A stretch of DNA of 64,000 nt. Origin: Acidobacterium sp. S8. GTDB taxonomy: Bacteria; Acidobacteriota; Terriglobia; Terriglobales; Acidobacteriaceae. Numbering within the stretch: position 1 is the stretch's first letter; each line of letters begins with the position of its first letter. The notes beneath the pieces are model-generated. The model was given only the letters and a program-made list of their open reading frames with translations, did no database searches and had not been told where the DNA came from. Positions 18,689-28,068 of the stretch are shown in pieces. The stretch lies in assembly GCF_009765985.1 (NCBI RefSeq), contig NZ_LMUM01000033.1, forward strand, positions 1-64,000, read 5' to 3'. The position numbers were made by a program, and so were the translations under genes.

Positions 18689-19930
18689 TTAATGTGCCAC
18701 CAGTTCGCGCATATCTTTTGGCTTGGATGAGAACCGTGGCTCCTCGGCCAGTTGCTTGAAAGCGTTATAGACAAAAGAGCCCAGATACCAGCCATCCATA
18801 AATTTGTAGGGCGTCTCGCCGGTGGTGTAATGGCCGCAGGGCAGCACCTTCGAGACGTAATCGATACCCAGATCCGAAAACTGGCGTAACACTTCGACGG
18901 AATATTCGCGCAGGAAGGTCAGATCGTAGGTCGCATGCACGACGAGAACTTTCTTCGGCGTGGCGGCGAACCGCTTCATATACGAGACAGGACTGACGGC
19001 GGCAAAAAGTTTGTGCAATCGCGCCTGTGTTAATCCGGCGTCTTCAAAGGCTTTACGGATGTGCCGCGTGCTCTGGCCGGTCCATGCGACGTCGCCAAAA
19101 GAGACGGAAGCATGGTTGAAGGCATTCACCCGCAAACGCGGATCGTGGGCGCTGGCGATGAAGCCGTAACAGGAGCCAAGGCTGGTGCCGAGAATGCCGA
19201 ACTGCTCGTAACCCTGCGCCTCAAGCCAGTCGAGGCAGCAACGGATATCGACCACCGCCTGCCTGCAAGCGGAGATGGTACGGCCAATGTTCGAGCTGAC
19301 AGCGTAGTCGGAGCGCTCGAGTTCCGCAGGGCGCCGGATGTCGTGATAGGGCTTGCTGAGACGGAGCGCGGAGACGCCAAAGCGGTTAAAGAGCGCGCAA
19401 AGCGCATTGTGACTGAAGGCATCCGCATTCCACTGCGGCATGACGATGATGGCCTGCTTCGGCTTGCCTGCCTGTTTCTCCGCTGGAGCCGGATACCAGC
19501 GCGCGTTGACCAGATCATTTTCCGGGTAGGGCGTGCTGATGGGCGAGGTAAAGCGCAGAAACTGCGCAGCTTTCAGCTTTCCGCGCGCTGCTTCCTCTTT
19601 CAGTCTTGCGTCCTGCGCCAGGGTCTCCGGGCGCACATTAGTGGGAAAAAGCTGCGGATGCCGCTCTTCCAGGCGGTAATCCTTGGGCGGTTCGTAGCCG
19701 AAAAAGCTGTCACTTTCATGCACAACGGCATCATTCAGAGCGACCATACACGCCTCCTGCCGCTCAGGGTCCACCGGCGCCTGCGCTGCGGTGCCCAATT
19801 TGTGCGAGTGCAGAAAATCATCAAGCCATTCAAAGCCCCACTCCATGGGGCGAACGACCCGGTTCTCGTCACGTGTTGTCAGCGCTGTTTCCCACGCAAA
19901 CATCTTGCGCGCATACCACTTACCAAGCAT
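18689..19930 (-). CDS. Alpha/beta hydrolase family protein, ABHD18-like
   Basis: The 413-residue protein has an alpha/beta-hydrolase core in its C-terminal two thirds: IIVMPQWNADAFSHNALC (first strands), SALRLSKPYHD, the nucleophile elbow FGILGTSLGSCYG and a late segment KVLVVHATYDLTFLREY with the acid. The candidate catalytic His is in LPCGHYTTGE. The N-terminal 110 residues are extra and Trp-rich. It resembles the ABHD18/DUF2048 group; substrate unknown. TAAACT, overlapping the alr stop codon, lies six bases before the ATG. There is no signal peptide. Confidence 0.75.
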   Translation of the reverse strand: MLGKWYARKMFAWETALTTRDENRVVRPMEWGFEWLDDFLHSHKLGTAAQAPVDPERQEACMVALNDAVVHESDSFFGYEPPKDYRLEERHPQLFPTNVRPETLAQDARLKEEAARGKLKAAQFLRFTSPISTPYPENDLVNARWYPAPAEKQAGKPKQAIIVMPQWNADAFSHNALCALFNRFGVSALRLSKPYHDIRRPAELERSDYAVSSNIGRTISACRQAVVDIRCCLDWLEAQGYEQFGILGTSLGSCYGFIASAHDPRLRVNAFNHASVSFGDVAWTGQSTRHIRKAFEDAGLTQARLHKLFAAVSPVSYMKRFAATPKKVLVVHATYDLTFLREYSVEVLRQFSDLGIDYVSKVLPCGHYTTGETPYKFMDGWYLGSFVYNAFKQLAEEPRFSSKPKDMRELVAH

Positions 19931-19939
19931 GTATCTAGT

Positions 19940-21124
19940 TTAATCAATCATGACGCGAGGCACACGCGCGCCGATGGCGCAAAGTACCTCATAGGAGATG
20001 GTTCCGGTTAAGTCTGCGAGGTCGGTGGCAGTGATTTTCTCCTGGCCCTGCTCTCCGATCAGGACGACTTCATCGCCAATTTCAACGCCGGAAATATCGG
20101 TTACGTCAAGAATGGTCTGGTCCATGGAGACTCGACCGGCGATTAGGGCGCGTTGTCCTCGCACCAGCGCATGGCCTCGATTGGAGAGGAGGCGATTCAG
20201 GCCGTCCGCGTAGCCGACGGGGATGAGGTCGAGCCGCGTGGGACGCCGAGCTTTGAAAGTCATGTTGTAGCCGGCGGTTTCTCCCGGCTCGATTGTGCGG
20301 ACGGAAACAATGCGGGTTTTCCAGGCGAGCACGGGAGTAAGCTTTTGAGCTGCGTGTGATGGCGATGCTTCTTGCGGAGTGACTGGGACGGGGTAACCGT
20401 ACAGAGCGATGCCGGGTCGTAACATGAGGCGCGCGTTATGCCTTTTTGCCAGCTGTAAAAGCGCGGGAGTGTGATGCTGCGCCAACAGAGTGGTGGAGTT
20501 GCCGGCATGTATCCAGCGCGGATGGATGCCACATTCTGCGATGAGATCGAGCGCGGCTGCGAAACGCTCCAGCTGCTGCGCGGTTTCATCGGGCTGCAAA
20601 ATTTCCGGCGCGCTGAAATGCGTCATGACGCCTTCGATCTGAATGGGTGAATCGGGTGTGATGCGTGCGAGCAGCTCTTTTAACTGAACGAAAGAGCGAA
20701 CGCCTTGACGTGACATACCGCTGTCGATTTCAAGCTGGACGCGTACCGATTGCGGAGGGCTGTTCAGTGTGCGTGCTGCTTCTTCGAGCAGATCAAAATG
20801 AAGGGGCTCCCACACCTGCGGAGAAAGCCTGTGTTCAATCACTGCTTCCGCTTCTCCGCACCATAAGCCGGACATGACCAGAATGCGCGAATCGGAGGAC
20901 ACCTGGCGAAGCGCCACAGCTTCTTCAACGCAGGTCACTCCGAACCATTCGGCTCCTGCGGCTGCCAGCACAGGCGCGCACGCGGCTGCGCCGTGCCCGT
21001 AGGCATCTGCTTTGATAACGGCCACTAATTCGGCTTCGACAGGAGCGGCTGCGCGCAGCAGTTTCCAGTTGGCAGTAAGACGCGAGCGGGAGATCTCCGC
21101 CCAGACGGGACGAGTTGGAATCAT
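19940..21124 (-). CDS. alr: Alanine racemase
   Basis: Makes D-alanine for peptidoglycan. The 394-residue PLP enzyme has the cofactor lysine in VIKADAYGHGA (Lys38), the second catalytic base Tyr in ETAGYNMTFKA and the C-terminal domain motifs GRVSMDQTILDVT and GDEVVLIGEQG. Domain order is TIM barrel then beta domain, as in Alr. It is followed by the ABHD18-like hydrolase after nine bases. About 140 bp of non-coding sequence separate it from the divergent small ORF at 21267. Confidence 0.96.
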   Translation of the reverse strand: MIPTRPVWAEISRSRLTANWKLLRAAAPVEAELVAVIKADAYGHGAAACAPVLAAAGAEWFGVTCVEEAVALRQVSSDSRILVMSGLWCGEAEAVIEHRLSPQVWEPLHFDLLEEAARTLNSPPQSVRVQLEIDSGMSRQGVRSFVQLKELLARITPDSPIQIEGVMTHFSAPEILQPDETAQQLERFAAALDLIAECGIHPRWIHAGNSTTLLAQHHTPALLQLAKRHNARLMLRPGIALYGYPVPVTPQEASPSHAAQKLTPVLAWKTRIVSVRTIEPGETAGYNMTFKARRPTRLDLIPVGYADGLNRLLSNRGHALVRGQRALIAGRVSMDQTILDVTDISGVEIGDEVVLIGEQGQEKITATDLADLTGTISYEVLCAIGARVPRVMID

Positions 21125-21266
21125 GGCGATATTTTCATCGTAAACCGAGGTTGAGTTCCCAAATCAGGAAGCCACGATTTGTTTCGGGAAGTTAGCGGTC
21201 AGGAAGTTCATTTTGTCGCCTGCACACATGCGAAGGGCATAGAAGATGAGGGCGAGGAGAATGTTC

Positions 21267-21359
21267 ATGGGTCCCCACAAAGATCAAACTCTTGCTAATT
21301 TCGGAAGTCTTGCTCTGCTGATGCTGCTCTGCCTGATTTTCTTCTTTCGCTGGAGTTAG
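21267..21359 (+). CDS. Very small single-pass membrane peptide (30 aa)
   Basis: A 30-residue frame starts MGPHKDQTLANF, has a single hydrophobic helix LALLMLLCLIFFF and ends RWS. The SD GAGGAG lies seven bases before the ATG. It precedes another small membrane protein gene by twelve bases. No family is recognised. The strong SD and the clean polar-helix-basic layout support it, but at this length chance is a real alternative. Confidence 0.42.
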   Translation: MGPHKDQTLANFGSLALLMLLCLIFFFRWS

Positions 21360-21371
21360 TTATGTGCAAAT

Positions 21372-21560
21372 TTGCAGCGTGATATGCTGCGTTTTATGCG
21401 TCGTTCCACTATCTGGTGGTTTATTGGCGGCTTATGGCTGGTTATTGCGATTGCAGCCGCGCTACGCCACGGATGGCAGGCGGCATGGCTGCAAGCCGTC
21501 GTTGCGACGGTCTTCTTTGGCGTCGCGCTATACACCCACCGCAAAGAAAACGTCAGGTAG
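21372..21560 (+). CDS. Small two-pass membrane protein (up to 62 aa)
   Basis: The frame opens with TTG at 21372; ATG codons at 21384 and 21396 are equally possible starts and none has a clear SD. The protein has two hydrophobic segments, TIWWFIGGLWLVIAIAAAL and AAWLQAVVATVFFGVALY, and a basic C-terminus HRKENVR. Function is unknown. Its last eight bases overlap the 3' end of convergent hisA. It may be co-transcribed with the 30-residue peptide upstream. Confidence 0.5.
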   Translation: MQRDMLRFMRRSTIWWFIGGLWLVIAIAAALRHGWQAAWLQAVVATVFFGVALYTHRKENVR

Positions 21561-22239
21561 CTACAGCTCCGGTATACACCGCCATACCCGAGACGACGTC
21601 GACACGGATTTGATGCAACGCGTCGATCTCGGCCTGTTCACGAATGCCTCCGGCAACGATGAGTTGTCGCTCCGTGAGTGCTCGTAATTGCCGTGCGATC
21701 TCAAACGGAAAGCCCTGCATGGTGCCTTCCCTATCGACATGCGTATAGAGGAATGCGCCGCAGAAAGGATTGAGGGCGGCGATGGCCTGCTGTGGTGTAA
21801 GGCCGGCCTGCTCCTTCCATCCCTTGACTGCAACCTGTCCTTGTTTTGTATCAATACTGGCTACAAATTGCTCGGCGCCGATCGATTTTTGAATGTCGCT
21901 TGCGAGGTCCACATTCACCATGCCGACGGTGTTTTCGCCGCTGAAGAGCGCTGAGCCGAAGATGATGCGGCGAGCGCCTGCTGCGAGAATCTGTTTGGCG
22001 CGCTCGACGGTCGCGATACCGCCGCCGACCTGGCAGGGCAGCCGCTTCGCAATTTTTTCAATGAGCGCGGCGTTGTCGCCCTGGCGCATGGCCGCGTCGA
22101 GATCGATGAGTTGAACCATGGGGTACGCGCTGAAGCGTTCGATCCAGTAGTCGAAGTCGTCGAATGCAAGCTTCAGCTTTTCGCCCTGCACGAGCTGGAC
22201 GATGCGTCCGCCCATCAGGTCAATGGAGGGAATCAGCAC
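21553..22239 (-). CDS. hisA: Phosphoribosylformimino-AICAR-P isomerase HisA
   Basis: Fourth step of histidine synthesis: Amadori isomerisation of ProFAR to PRFAR. This 228-residue TIM barrel begins [16 protein letters not shown] with catalytic Asp7, has the phosphate-binding [10 protein letters not shown] and the second site [10 protein letters not shown] (Asp). It is somewhat shorter than typical HisA (about 240). Its start overlaps hisF by seven bases. It is the last gene of the operon and runs tail to tail into a small membrane gene. Confidence 0.94.
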   Translation of the reverse strand: MLIPSIDLMGGRIVQLVQGEKLKLAFDDFDYWIERFSAYPMVQLIDLDAAMRQGDNAALIEKIAKRLPCQVGGGIATVERAKQILAAGARRIIFGSALFSGENTVGMVNVDLASDIQKSIGAEQFVASIDTKQGQVAVKGWKEQAGLTPQQAIAALNPFCGAFLYTHVDREGTMQGFPFEIARQLRALTERQLIVAGGIREQAEIDALHQIRVDVVSGMAVYTGAVAT

Positions 22240-23015
22240 GGCAGCCTCACTGGTACTCCTCGTTTTGCAATTTCTTTTTTCAGCTCACGCACATCGGCGA
22301 TACCGAAGTGGAAGATGCTGGCGGCAAGCGCCGCATCGGCTTTGCCATCGAGCAAAACGTCGGCAAAATGCTGCGCGTTCCCTGCGCCGCCTGAGGCGAT
22401 CACGGGAATCTGCACTGCCTCGCTCACACGAGCTGTCAGTTCGCAATCAAAACCTGCGCGGGTTCCATCGGCATCCATGGAAGTCAGCAGTATTTCTCCT
22501 GCGCCACGCTCTTCAGCTTCTTTGGCCCACTCCACGACCTTGCGGCCGGTCGACTTGCGGCCTCCACTCGCGAAGACTTCCGCGTCAGAAACGGGATCGC
22601 AGCTCTGGGTTGCGCGACGTGCGTCGATAGCGACGATCACAGCTTGCGCGCCAAATCTGCTGCCAATTTCATCGATCAGCTCGGGCCGGGCGATGGCTGC
22701 GGAGTTGATACTGACTTTGTCTGCACCGGCATCGAAGATTGCCGCTGCGTCGCCTACAGTACGGATGCCGCCGCCTACGGTGAACGGGACGAAGAGCTGC
22801 TTTGCTGTCCGCTTCACCGTGTCGATCAGTGTTCCGCGGCCTTCGTGTGTCGCTGTGATGTCGAGCAAAACAATTTCATCTGTCCCAGCTTCGGCGTGAC
22901 GGTGTGCCAGCTCTGCCGGATCACCGGCGTCTATGATGTCCACAAACTGCACACCTTTCACTACGCGGCCGGCGTTGACGTCGAGGCAGGCGATGATACG
23001 TTTCGTCAGCGTCAT
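22233..23015 (-). CDS. hisF: Imidazole glycerol phosphate synthase, cyclase subunit HisF
   Basis: HisF uses ammonia made by HisH to convert PRFAR into imidazole glycerol phosphate and AICAR. The 260-residue barrel begins with [19 protein letters not shown], carrying the first catalytic Asp, and has the second in [20 protein letters not shown] and [11 protein letters not shown] are the phosphate sites. The start overlaps the hisH stop by four bases, which couples synthesis of the two subunits. Confidence 0.96.
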   Translation of the reverse strand: MTLTKRIIACLDVNAGRVVKGVQFVDIIDAGDPAELAHRHAEAGTDEIVLLDITATHEGRGTLIDTVKRTAKQLFVPFTVGGGIRTVGDAAAIFDAGADKVSINSAAIARPELIDEIGSRFGAQAVIVAIDARRATQSCDPVSDAEVFASGGRKSTGRKVVEWAKEAEERGAGEILLTSMDADGTRAGFDCELTARVSEAVQIPVIASGGAGNAQHFADVLLDGKADAALAASIFHFGIADVRELKKEIAKRGVPVRLPC

Positions 23016-23602
23016 GCGAGCCTCACAAAATTATCCAGAATATGGAGGCCGATGGCTCCGGATTTTTCGGGATGGAACTGTACGCCCATAATGTTGCCGC
23101 GCTCTACCGCAGCGGTAAAAGGCTGGCCATATTCTGTAACTGCAATCGTTTCATTTACCACTGGCGCTCGATAAGAGTGCGTAAAGTAGACGTGCTCACC
23201 GTTGGCTACACCTCGCAGCAGACGCGATTCTTTCACTTGAATCGCATTCCAACCTACGTGCGGCACTTTCATGCCTTCCGGAAAACGTTCGCACTTGCCG
23301 GATAAAGCCTTGAGGCCTTCTGTGTTTGGCGATTCGGTGCTGCCTTCAAAAAGCCACTGCAAGCCCACGCAGATGCCGAGAAACGGTGCGCCGTCCTGCA
23401 CACGCTTTTCGATGGCGGCTTTCAGTCCGTGCTCTTCGAGGTAAGCGGTCGCGGAGAAGTGGCCGACTCCCGGAAGCACGAGCTTTTCTGCCTCGAATAC
23501 ATCATCTGGATTCGATGTCGCAACTGCTTCAGCGCCGACTGCATGCAGGGCTTTCATCACCGAGGTCAGGTTGCCTGCTTTGTAATCGATGACGGCAATC
23601 AC
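23012..23602 (-). CDS. hisH: Imidazole glycerol phosphate synthase, glutaminase subunit HisH
   Basis: A class I glutamine amidotransferase of 196 residues that feeds ammonia to HisF. The triad is visible: Cys in [12 protein letters not shown], and His and Glu in [10 protein letters not shown]. The oxyanion region LPGVGHF is also present. It overlaps hisB upstream and hisF downstream by four bases each (ATGA type). Confidence 0.96.
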   Translation of the reverse strand: MIAVIDYKAGNLTSVMKALHAVGAEAVATSNPDDVFEAEKLVLPGVGHFSATAYLEEHGLKAAIEKRVQDGAPFLGICVGLQWLFEGSTESPNTEGLKALSGKCERFPEGMKVPHVGWNAIQVKESRLLRGVANGEHVYFTHSYRAPVVNETIAVTEYGQPFTAAVERGNIMGVQFHPEKSGAIGLHILDNFVRLA

Positions 23603-24210
23603 AGCAGACCTTTCGTGCTGGGTAGCATATCGCCGAGTTGCGCATCGCGCATGCAGGCAAAGCGCAGTGCCCGCGCGAATGCTTTGAAGAGCGCTTCGAC
23701 TTTGTGATGGTTCGAGCGGCCATACATTGTTTTCAGGTGCACGTTGGCCCGTGCGCCGCGCGCGAAGCCTTCGAAGAAGTCTTCTACCAATTCTGATTGC
23801 AGATCGCCTACCAGCCGCGTTTTTACTTTTGTGTCGATGACGGACGAGACGCGGCCGCTCAAGTCAACGGCTGAAATGCCAAGGGTCTCGTCCATTGGCA
23901 TAAGAAAATATCCCGCGCGCATAATGCCCTTTTTATCGCCGAGTGCGCGATCGAAGGCCTCGCCGAGTGCGATGCCGACATCCTCGACAGTGTGATGCTG
24001 ATCGACGTCGAGATCGCCTTTACACGTCAGTTCAAGATCGAAAGCGCCGTGGCGCGTAAACAGCTCAAGCATGTGGTCGAAGAATCGGATGCCGGTGCTG
24101 ACCTTATACTTGCCGCCGCCCTCAATTGTGAGGCGCAGACTGATTTGAGTTTCTGCGGTTTTACGGTCGATCTCTGCGGTGCGTTTATGGGCTGTGCTCT
24201 TAGTCTTCAT
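23599..24210 (-). CDS. hisB: Imidazoleglycerol-phosphate dehydratase HisB (monofunctional)
   Basis: Dehydrates imidazole glycerol phosphate. Manganese-binding motifs [12 protein letters not shown] and [15 protein letters not shown] and the family marker [13 protein letters not shown] are all present. At about 203 residues it is the monofunctional form: there is no N-terminal histidinol-phosphate phosphatase domain, and no hisN-like phosphatase lies in this window. I prefer the ATG at 24210, preceded by GGAGAG, over the one at 24225; this start overlaps the hisC stop by eleven bases. Confidence 0.95.
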   Translation of the reverse strand: MKTKSTAHKRTAEIDRKTAETQISLRLTIEGGGKYKVSTGIRFFDHMLELFTRHGAFDLELTCKGDLDVDQHHTVEDVGIALGEAFDRALGDKKGIMRAGYFLMPMDETLGISAVDLSGRVSSVIDTKVKTRLVGDLQSELVEDFFEGFARGARANVHLKTMYGRSNHHKVEALFKAFARALRFACMRDAQLGDMLPSTKGLL

Positions 24211-25282
24211 TCGCTCTCCATGCAATCTCTGCCAATGACGCTTCGAGCGCCTTGATTCCTATTGTCGTATGTTCCAGCGTTCCCATGGTGATACGTACAC
24301 AACCATCGCAACCCGGGTCGTTCGAGCGGTCGCGCACCAGTACGCTGCTTCGACGCATCGCCGCAGCAAATTCTTTATGCTTGGCGCCAATATTCGCCAA
24401 GATGAAATTCGCATCTGAGGGCCAATAGCTAACGCCTAAACGCTCGAGTGCAGCGGCAAACTGTTTCCGGCCTTCGAGCACCTCTTCCACATACCATTTC
24501 AGGTAGGCTTCATCTTCCAGGGCCGGAGGCAGACAGGCCAGCGCCAGCCCGTTGACGCTATAGGGCGAGATGATGCGGCGCATCCACTGCATCTGCGATT
24601 CATGCGCGGCGAGCATGCCAAGTCGAAGGCCGGCCAATCCGTAGGCTTTGGAAAAAGTACGCGTGACGACGAGGTTCGGTATTTTGTCGATCAGGTCGAG
24701 AACAGTTTGACTGTAAAAGTGATAATAGGCCTCGTCGACCAGGACGATTGCATTTGGAGCGCGATCAAGTACTTTCAGAATTGATTCTCGCGACACGCTG
24801 CGTCCTGTTGGGCTATTCGGGTTTGCAATCGCGATGAGCTTCGTCGAGGACGTGATTTTTTGGAGCACAGCTTCGAGCGGGAAAGAGAAATCCACACCGG
24901 CCTGTACGAAAACAATTTTAGCCTCGGTTGACGAGCCGTACACCTCATACATGGAATATGTCGGTATCGGCAGAAGAAACTCATCGCCCTCATCGAGGAA
25001 GGTCTGGCACAGGACATGAATCGCTTCGTCCACGCCGTTCGTCAACAGAACCTGCTCAGCCTTCAATTCCAGATGAGAGGCGACAAGCTTTTCGACAGGA
25101 TCGCGCTCAGGATACTTCGTCAGATCAGCGCGCGAGATGCTTCCCAATACTCCGAGCACTTTGGGGGAGCAGGCAAATGTATTTTCGTTGAAATCGAGAC
25201 GCACGCCATCGCGCGACCCGAGCGGCGGGTGATACTCCTTCGTGCGCAGCACGGCTGCGCGAGGCTTAGGTCCCTCAAACAT
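24200..25282 (-). CDS. hisC: Histidinol-phosphate aminotransferase HisC
   Basis: A class I/II PLP aminotransferase of 360 residues. The PLP lysine sits in [16 protein letters not shown]. Other markers are [10 protein letters not shown] at the N-terminus, [11 protein letters not shown] and VDEAYYHF (PLP Asp). The TTG/GTG-like region before 25282 overlaps the end of hisD by eight bases, as expected for coupled operon genes. Confidence 0.94.
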   Translation of the reverse strand: MFEGPKPRAAVLRTKEYHPPLGSRDGVRLDFNENTFACSPKVLGVLGSISRADLTKYPERDPVEKLVASHLELKAEQVLLTNGVDEAIHVLCQTFLDEGDEFLLPIPTYSMYEVYGSSTEAKIVFVQAGVDFSFPLEAVLQKITSSTKLIAIANPNSPTGRSVSRESILKVLDRAPNAIVLVDEAYYHFYSQTVLDLIDKIPNLVVTRTFSKAYGLAGLRLGMLAAHESQMQWMRRIISPYSVNGLALACLPPALEDEAYLKWYVEEVLEGRKQFAAALERLGVSYWPSDANFILANIGAKHKEFAAAMRRSSVLVRDRSNDPGCDGCVRITMGTLEHTTIGIKALEASLAEIAWRANED

Positions 25283-26540
25283 TTTTCCCTCGTACGCGAA
25301 TCGCTTCTGCGTGGCCCAGCAATCCTTCGGCTTCGGCCAGGGAAATGGCGGCGGATGCCAGCGATTTGATTCCCTGACGCTGATACTTCTGAATGGTGAT
25401 CGTCTTCACAAAATCGCTAACACTCAGTCCTCCGCGCACCCGGGCCAATCCACCCGTAGGCAGAGTGTGGTTGGGACCGGAGATGTAATCACCCAGCGGT
25501 TGCGCTGAGTAACGACCAACAAAGACAGAGCCTGCGTTTGCTACCCACTCCAGATCGCTTTCGTTGTCGACGGTCAGGTGCTCCGGTGCGAGGCGATTCG
25601 TGAGCGAATGGGATTCTGCCACTGAATCTGTTACAAATATGACACCGCTGTTACGAATTGACTCCCTGGCAATCGAATTCCCAGCCGCTTGGCGCTTTAC
25701 CTCGGCGCTTACTTCTTCAGCCAAGCTGGCATTGCTTGTGATGAAGACGGCGAGTGCATCGGGATCGTGCTCGGCCTGCGCTACCAGATCAGAGGCGATG
25801 AATATTGCGTCTCCGATTTCGCTGGTGATGACGATTTCCGTTGGCCCGGCGAGCATGTCGATGGCGCAATCGAAGGAGACCAGCTTCTTGGCTGCGGTTA
25901 CGAAGGCATTGCCGGGGCCGACGATCTTATCGACCGGCGCGATGCTTTCTGTTCCGTAGGCCAGCGCTGCGACCGCCTGCGCGCCGCCAATGCGGTAGAA
26001 CTCGGTGACGCCAAGGAATCCGGCGACCGCCAGCGTTTCCGGTGCAGGTTTCGGCGAAACCGTCACGATCCGCTTGACGCCTGCGACCTGCGCGGGGATC
26101 ACTGTCATCAGCATGGTGGATGGCAGCGGATAACGTCCGCTGGGAACGTAGCAGCCGACAGACTCCAGAGGGCGAATTTGCTGGCCGACAGTCAAACCTG
26201 CAACTTGCTCGAAGGTCCAGCTCTTTGGCATCTGGCGCTGCGCAAAGCGGCGGATATTTTTAGCTGCCACCTGAACAGCCGAACGAAAGGCAGGCGAGGC
26301 ATCGCGCCAGGCCTGCTTCATTTCATCGGATGAGATTTGCAACTGTGATTGTTTCGTGATTCCGTCAAAGCGGGTGGCGTAACGGCGCAGAGCCGAGTCG
26401 CCTCCATCTCGTACGGCGTCGACGATGCGCCGCGCTACAGGCACAGCGCGTTCGTCTACCGAATTGCGACGGCGCTCCAGCTCGGCGATCAAGGTCTGAG
26501 CCTGTTTCGTGGTGCGTCCTGTTGTACGCAATATGCGCAT
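25275..26540 (-). CDS. hisD: Histidinol dehydrogenase HisD
   Basis: Catalyses the last two oxidations from histidinol to histidine, zinc-dependent. The 421-residue protein has GCYVPSGRYPLPSTM, IGGAQAVAALAYGTESI, the zinc/catalytic region AQAEHDPDALAVF and RLAPEHLTV with the catalytic Glu-His pair. Length is normal. Its ATG directly follows the hisG stop codon (TAAATG). Confidence 0.96.
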   Translation of the reverse strand: MRILRTTGRTTKQAQTLIAELERRRNSVDERAVPVARRIVDAVRDGGDSALRRYATRFDGITKQSQLQISSDEMKQAWRDASPAFRSAVQVAAKNIRRFAQRQMPKSWTFEQVAGLTVGQQIRPLESVGCYVPSGRYPLPSTMLMTVIPAQVAGVKRIVTVSPKPAPETLAVAGFLGVTEFYRIGGAQAVAALAYGTESIAPVDKIVGPGNAFVTAAKKLVSFDCAIDMLAGPTEIVITSEIGDAIFIASDLVAQAEHDPDALAVFITSNASLAEEVSAEVKRQAAGNSIARESIRNSGVIFVTDSVAESHSLTNRLAPEHLTVDNESDLEWVANAGSVFVGRYSAQPLGDYISGPNHTLPTGGLARVRGGLSVSDFVKTITIQKYQRQGIKSLASAAISLAEAEGLLGHAEAIRVRGKNV

Positions 26541-27416
26541 TTACAGGACCACCTTGCTCAGTGGATATTCGACGATGCCGGTGGCGTTGGCTGCCTTGAG
26601 TTTCGGAATTACGTCGCGGACAACGGTCTCTTCGAGGATGGTATTCACCGCTACCCACGACGGGTCACTTAATGCAGAGACTGTCGGCGAATTCAACGCC
26701 GGCAATACGGAGAGCACCGAGGCGAGGTTTGCCTTCTGCACATTCAGCATCAGGCCAACCTGTCCTTGTGCGGCGATGGCAGCCCGCAGCATCAGCGCAA
26801 TGTTGTCGATCTTATTTTTCTTCCAGGGATCTTCGTAAGCTGCCGGGTTGGCAATAACGTGCGTTTCACTTGCCATAACGGTATCGATAATGCGCAGGCG
26901 ATTGGCTTTAAGCGAGCTGCCAGTCTCCGTTACTTCTACGATTGCATCGGCCAGCGTCGGGGGTTTTACTTCTGTCGCGCCCCAGCTGAACTCAACCTTC
27001 ACTGGCACATTCTTTTCGGCAAAGTAACGCTTCGTGACTTCCACCAGCTCGGTCGCGATGGTTTTGTTGGCGAGGTCTTCGGCCTTCTGGAATGGAGAAT
27101 CTTCCGGCACGGCCAGCACCCAGCGAACACGCTGGCGGCTCTGCTTGGCATAGACGAGGCTGATAACGCTTTTCACTTCGCGGCCGCTTTCGACGACCCA
27201 GTCGATTCCGGTGAGTCCTGCGTCGAGTGCGCCGTGATCCACGTAGCGGGCCATCTCCTGCGCGCGAATCAGCGTGCATTCAATCTCTGTGTCGTCGATA
27301 GAAGGAAAATACGAACGGCCGTTGGCGTAAATATTCCAACCCGCGCGTTGAAAGAGTGCGATGGTCGCATCTTGAAGGCTGCCTTTGGGAATACCGAGCT
27401 TCAGTTTGTTTGCCAT
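26541..27416 (-). CDS. hisG: ATP phosphoribosyltransferase HisG, long form
   Basis: First committed step of histidine synthesis. The 291-residue protein is the long HisG with a C-terminal regulatory domain (about 215-291) that binds histidine, so no HisZ partner is needed. Visible motifs are [27 protein letters not shown] and the PRPP-loop-like [17 protein letters not shown]. It overlaps the hisI stop by one base (TAATG). Enzyme-level feedback would add to the transcriptional attenuation seen upstream. Confidence 0.95.
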   Translation of the reverse strand: MANKLKLGIPKGSLQDATIALFQRAGWNIYANGRSYFPSIDDTEIECTLIRAQEMARYVDHGALDAGLTGIDWVVESGREVKSVISLVYAKQSRQRVRWVLAVPEDSPFQKAEDLANKTIATELVEVTKRYFAEKNVPVKVEFSWGATEVKPPTLADAIVEVTETGSSLKANRLRIIDTVMASETHVIANPAAYEDPWKKNKIDNIALMLRAAIAAQGQVGLMLNVQKANLASVLSVLPALNSPTVSALSDPSWVAVNTILEETVVRDVIPKLKAANATGIVEYPLSKVVL

Positions 27417-27766
27417 TAGCGCACCTCCGCCATTGCGTTGATTGCGATCGGCCGTGTGAAGCAGCTAACGGTTCCTTCGTGGCAGACGAGACCGTCGCCT
27501 TCGACCTGTACACGATAAAGAAGTGTGTCGTTGTCGCAGTCGGTCGCAGCATCCACAATGCGTAGGCGATTGCCGCTCGATTCGCCTTTCATCCACAGCT
27601 TCTGGCGCGTGCGGCTCCAGAAGGTTACAAATCCTGTTTCGAGTGTCTTCTGATAGCTGACTTCATTCTGGAAGCCAACCATCAGCACCTGTCCGGTTAC
27701 CGCGTCCTGTACGATCGCCGGCACCAGCCCGTCCATCTTTGCGAAATCAATTGCCTTATCCGTCAT
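27416..27766 (-). CDS. hisI: Phosphoribosyl-AMP cyclohydrolase HisI
   Basis: This 116-residue metalloenzyme opens the adenine ring of PR-AMP. The metal motif [15 protein letters not shown] and the C-terminal Cys in CHEGTVSCF are present, as is [18 protein letters not shown]. It is cyclohydrolase only; the HisE pyrophosphohydrolase domain that is often fused is absent, and no hisE occurs in the window. It is the first structural gene, 117 bases after the leader peptide stop, with the SD AAAGGA. Confidence 0.96.
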   Translation of the reverse strand: MTDKAIDFAKMDGLVPAIVQDAVTGQVLMVGFQNEVSYQKTLETGFVTFWSRTRQKLWMKGESSGNRLRIVDAATDCDNDTLLYRVQVEGDGLVCHEGTVSCFTRPIAINAMAEVR

Positions 27767-27823
27767 GACTCGTTCCTTTTCGATTCAGCCCGTTTTTGCG
27801 GAGTCGGTGCAGGCGGCAGATGC

Positions 27824-27860
27824 AAAAAGCCCGCCTGCGCTTAGCGCATCGGCGGGCTTT
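27824..27860 (-). terminator. Intrinsic terminator of the his attenuator
   Basis: On the minus strand AAAGCCCGCC (27860-27851) and GGCGGGCTTT (27835-27826) pair perfectly over ten bases. An inner stem TGCGC-TAA-GCGCA extends it after a two-base bulge. Five T residues follow GGCGGGC (27828-27824). It lies between the leader peptide stop and hisI, and its 5' arm can instead pair with the end of the leader peptide coding region. Confidence 0.88.
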
Positions 27861-27882
27861 CTAGTCCTTTGATTCTGGCTTT

Positions 27883-27996
27883 TTACTCTAAGCCATAAGG
27901 ATTCGCCGACACGCTCGTCACGTGATGATGGTGGTGATGACGATGGTGAAGGTGAATCTGCATCTGTGATTGAAGATATTCGGCCCACGGAATCAT
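27883..27996 (-). CDS. hisL: Histidine operon leader peptide
   Basis: A 37-residue frame begins MIPWAEYLQSQM and contains HLHHRHHHHHH at residues 15-25, nine His in eleven codons, and ends NPYGLE. The SD AGGGGG is six bases before the ATG. Segment AGCGTGTCGGCG (27915-27904, codons 28-31) can pair over twelve bases, two of them G-U, with CGCCGATGCGCT (27854-27843) in the 5' half of the terminator; this is the antiterminator. UCGUCA within the His codons can pair with UGACGA just before it, forming the protector stem. Ribosome stalling at His codons would free the antiterminator and let RNA polymerase reach hisI. Confidence 0.9.
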   Translation of the reverse strand: MIPWAEYLQSQMQIHLHHRHHHHHHVTSVSANPYGLE

Positions 27997-28022
27997 GTCA
28001 ACCCCCTATCGGCACGCCGCAC

Positions 28023-28028
28023 AGAATA
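28023..28028 (-). promoter_or_regulatory. Possible -10 (TATTCT) of the his operon
   Basis: TATTCT on the minus strand would place the transcript start near 28015, about twenty bases before the leader ATG and enough for its SD. No convincing -35 is visible; the divergent prolyl oligopeptidase promoter overlaps this 72-bp gap. Confidence 0.3.
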
Positions 28029-28068
28029 AAGAACTTACTTCAGAGCTGATTCGTTTTACGATGATGCC

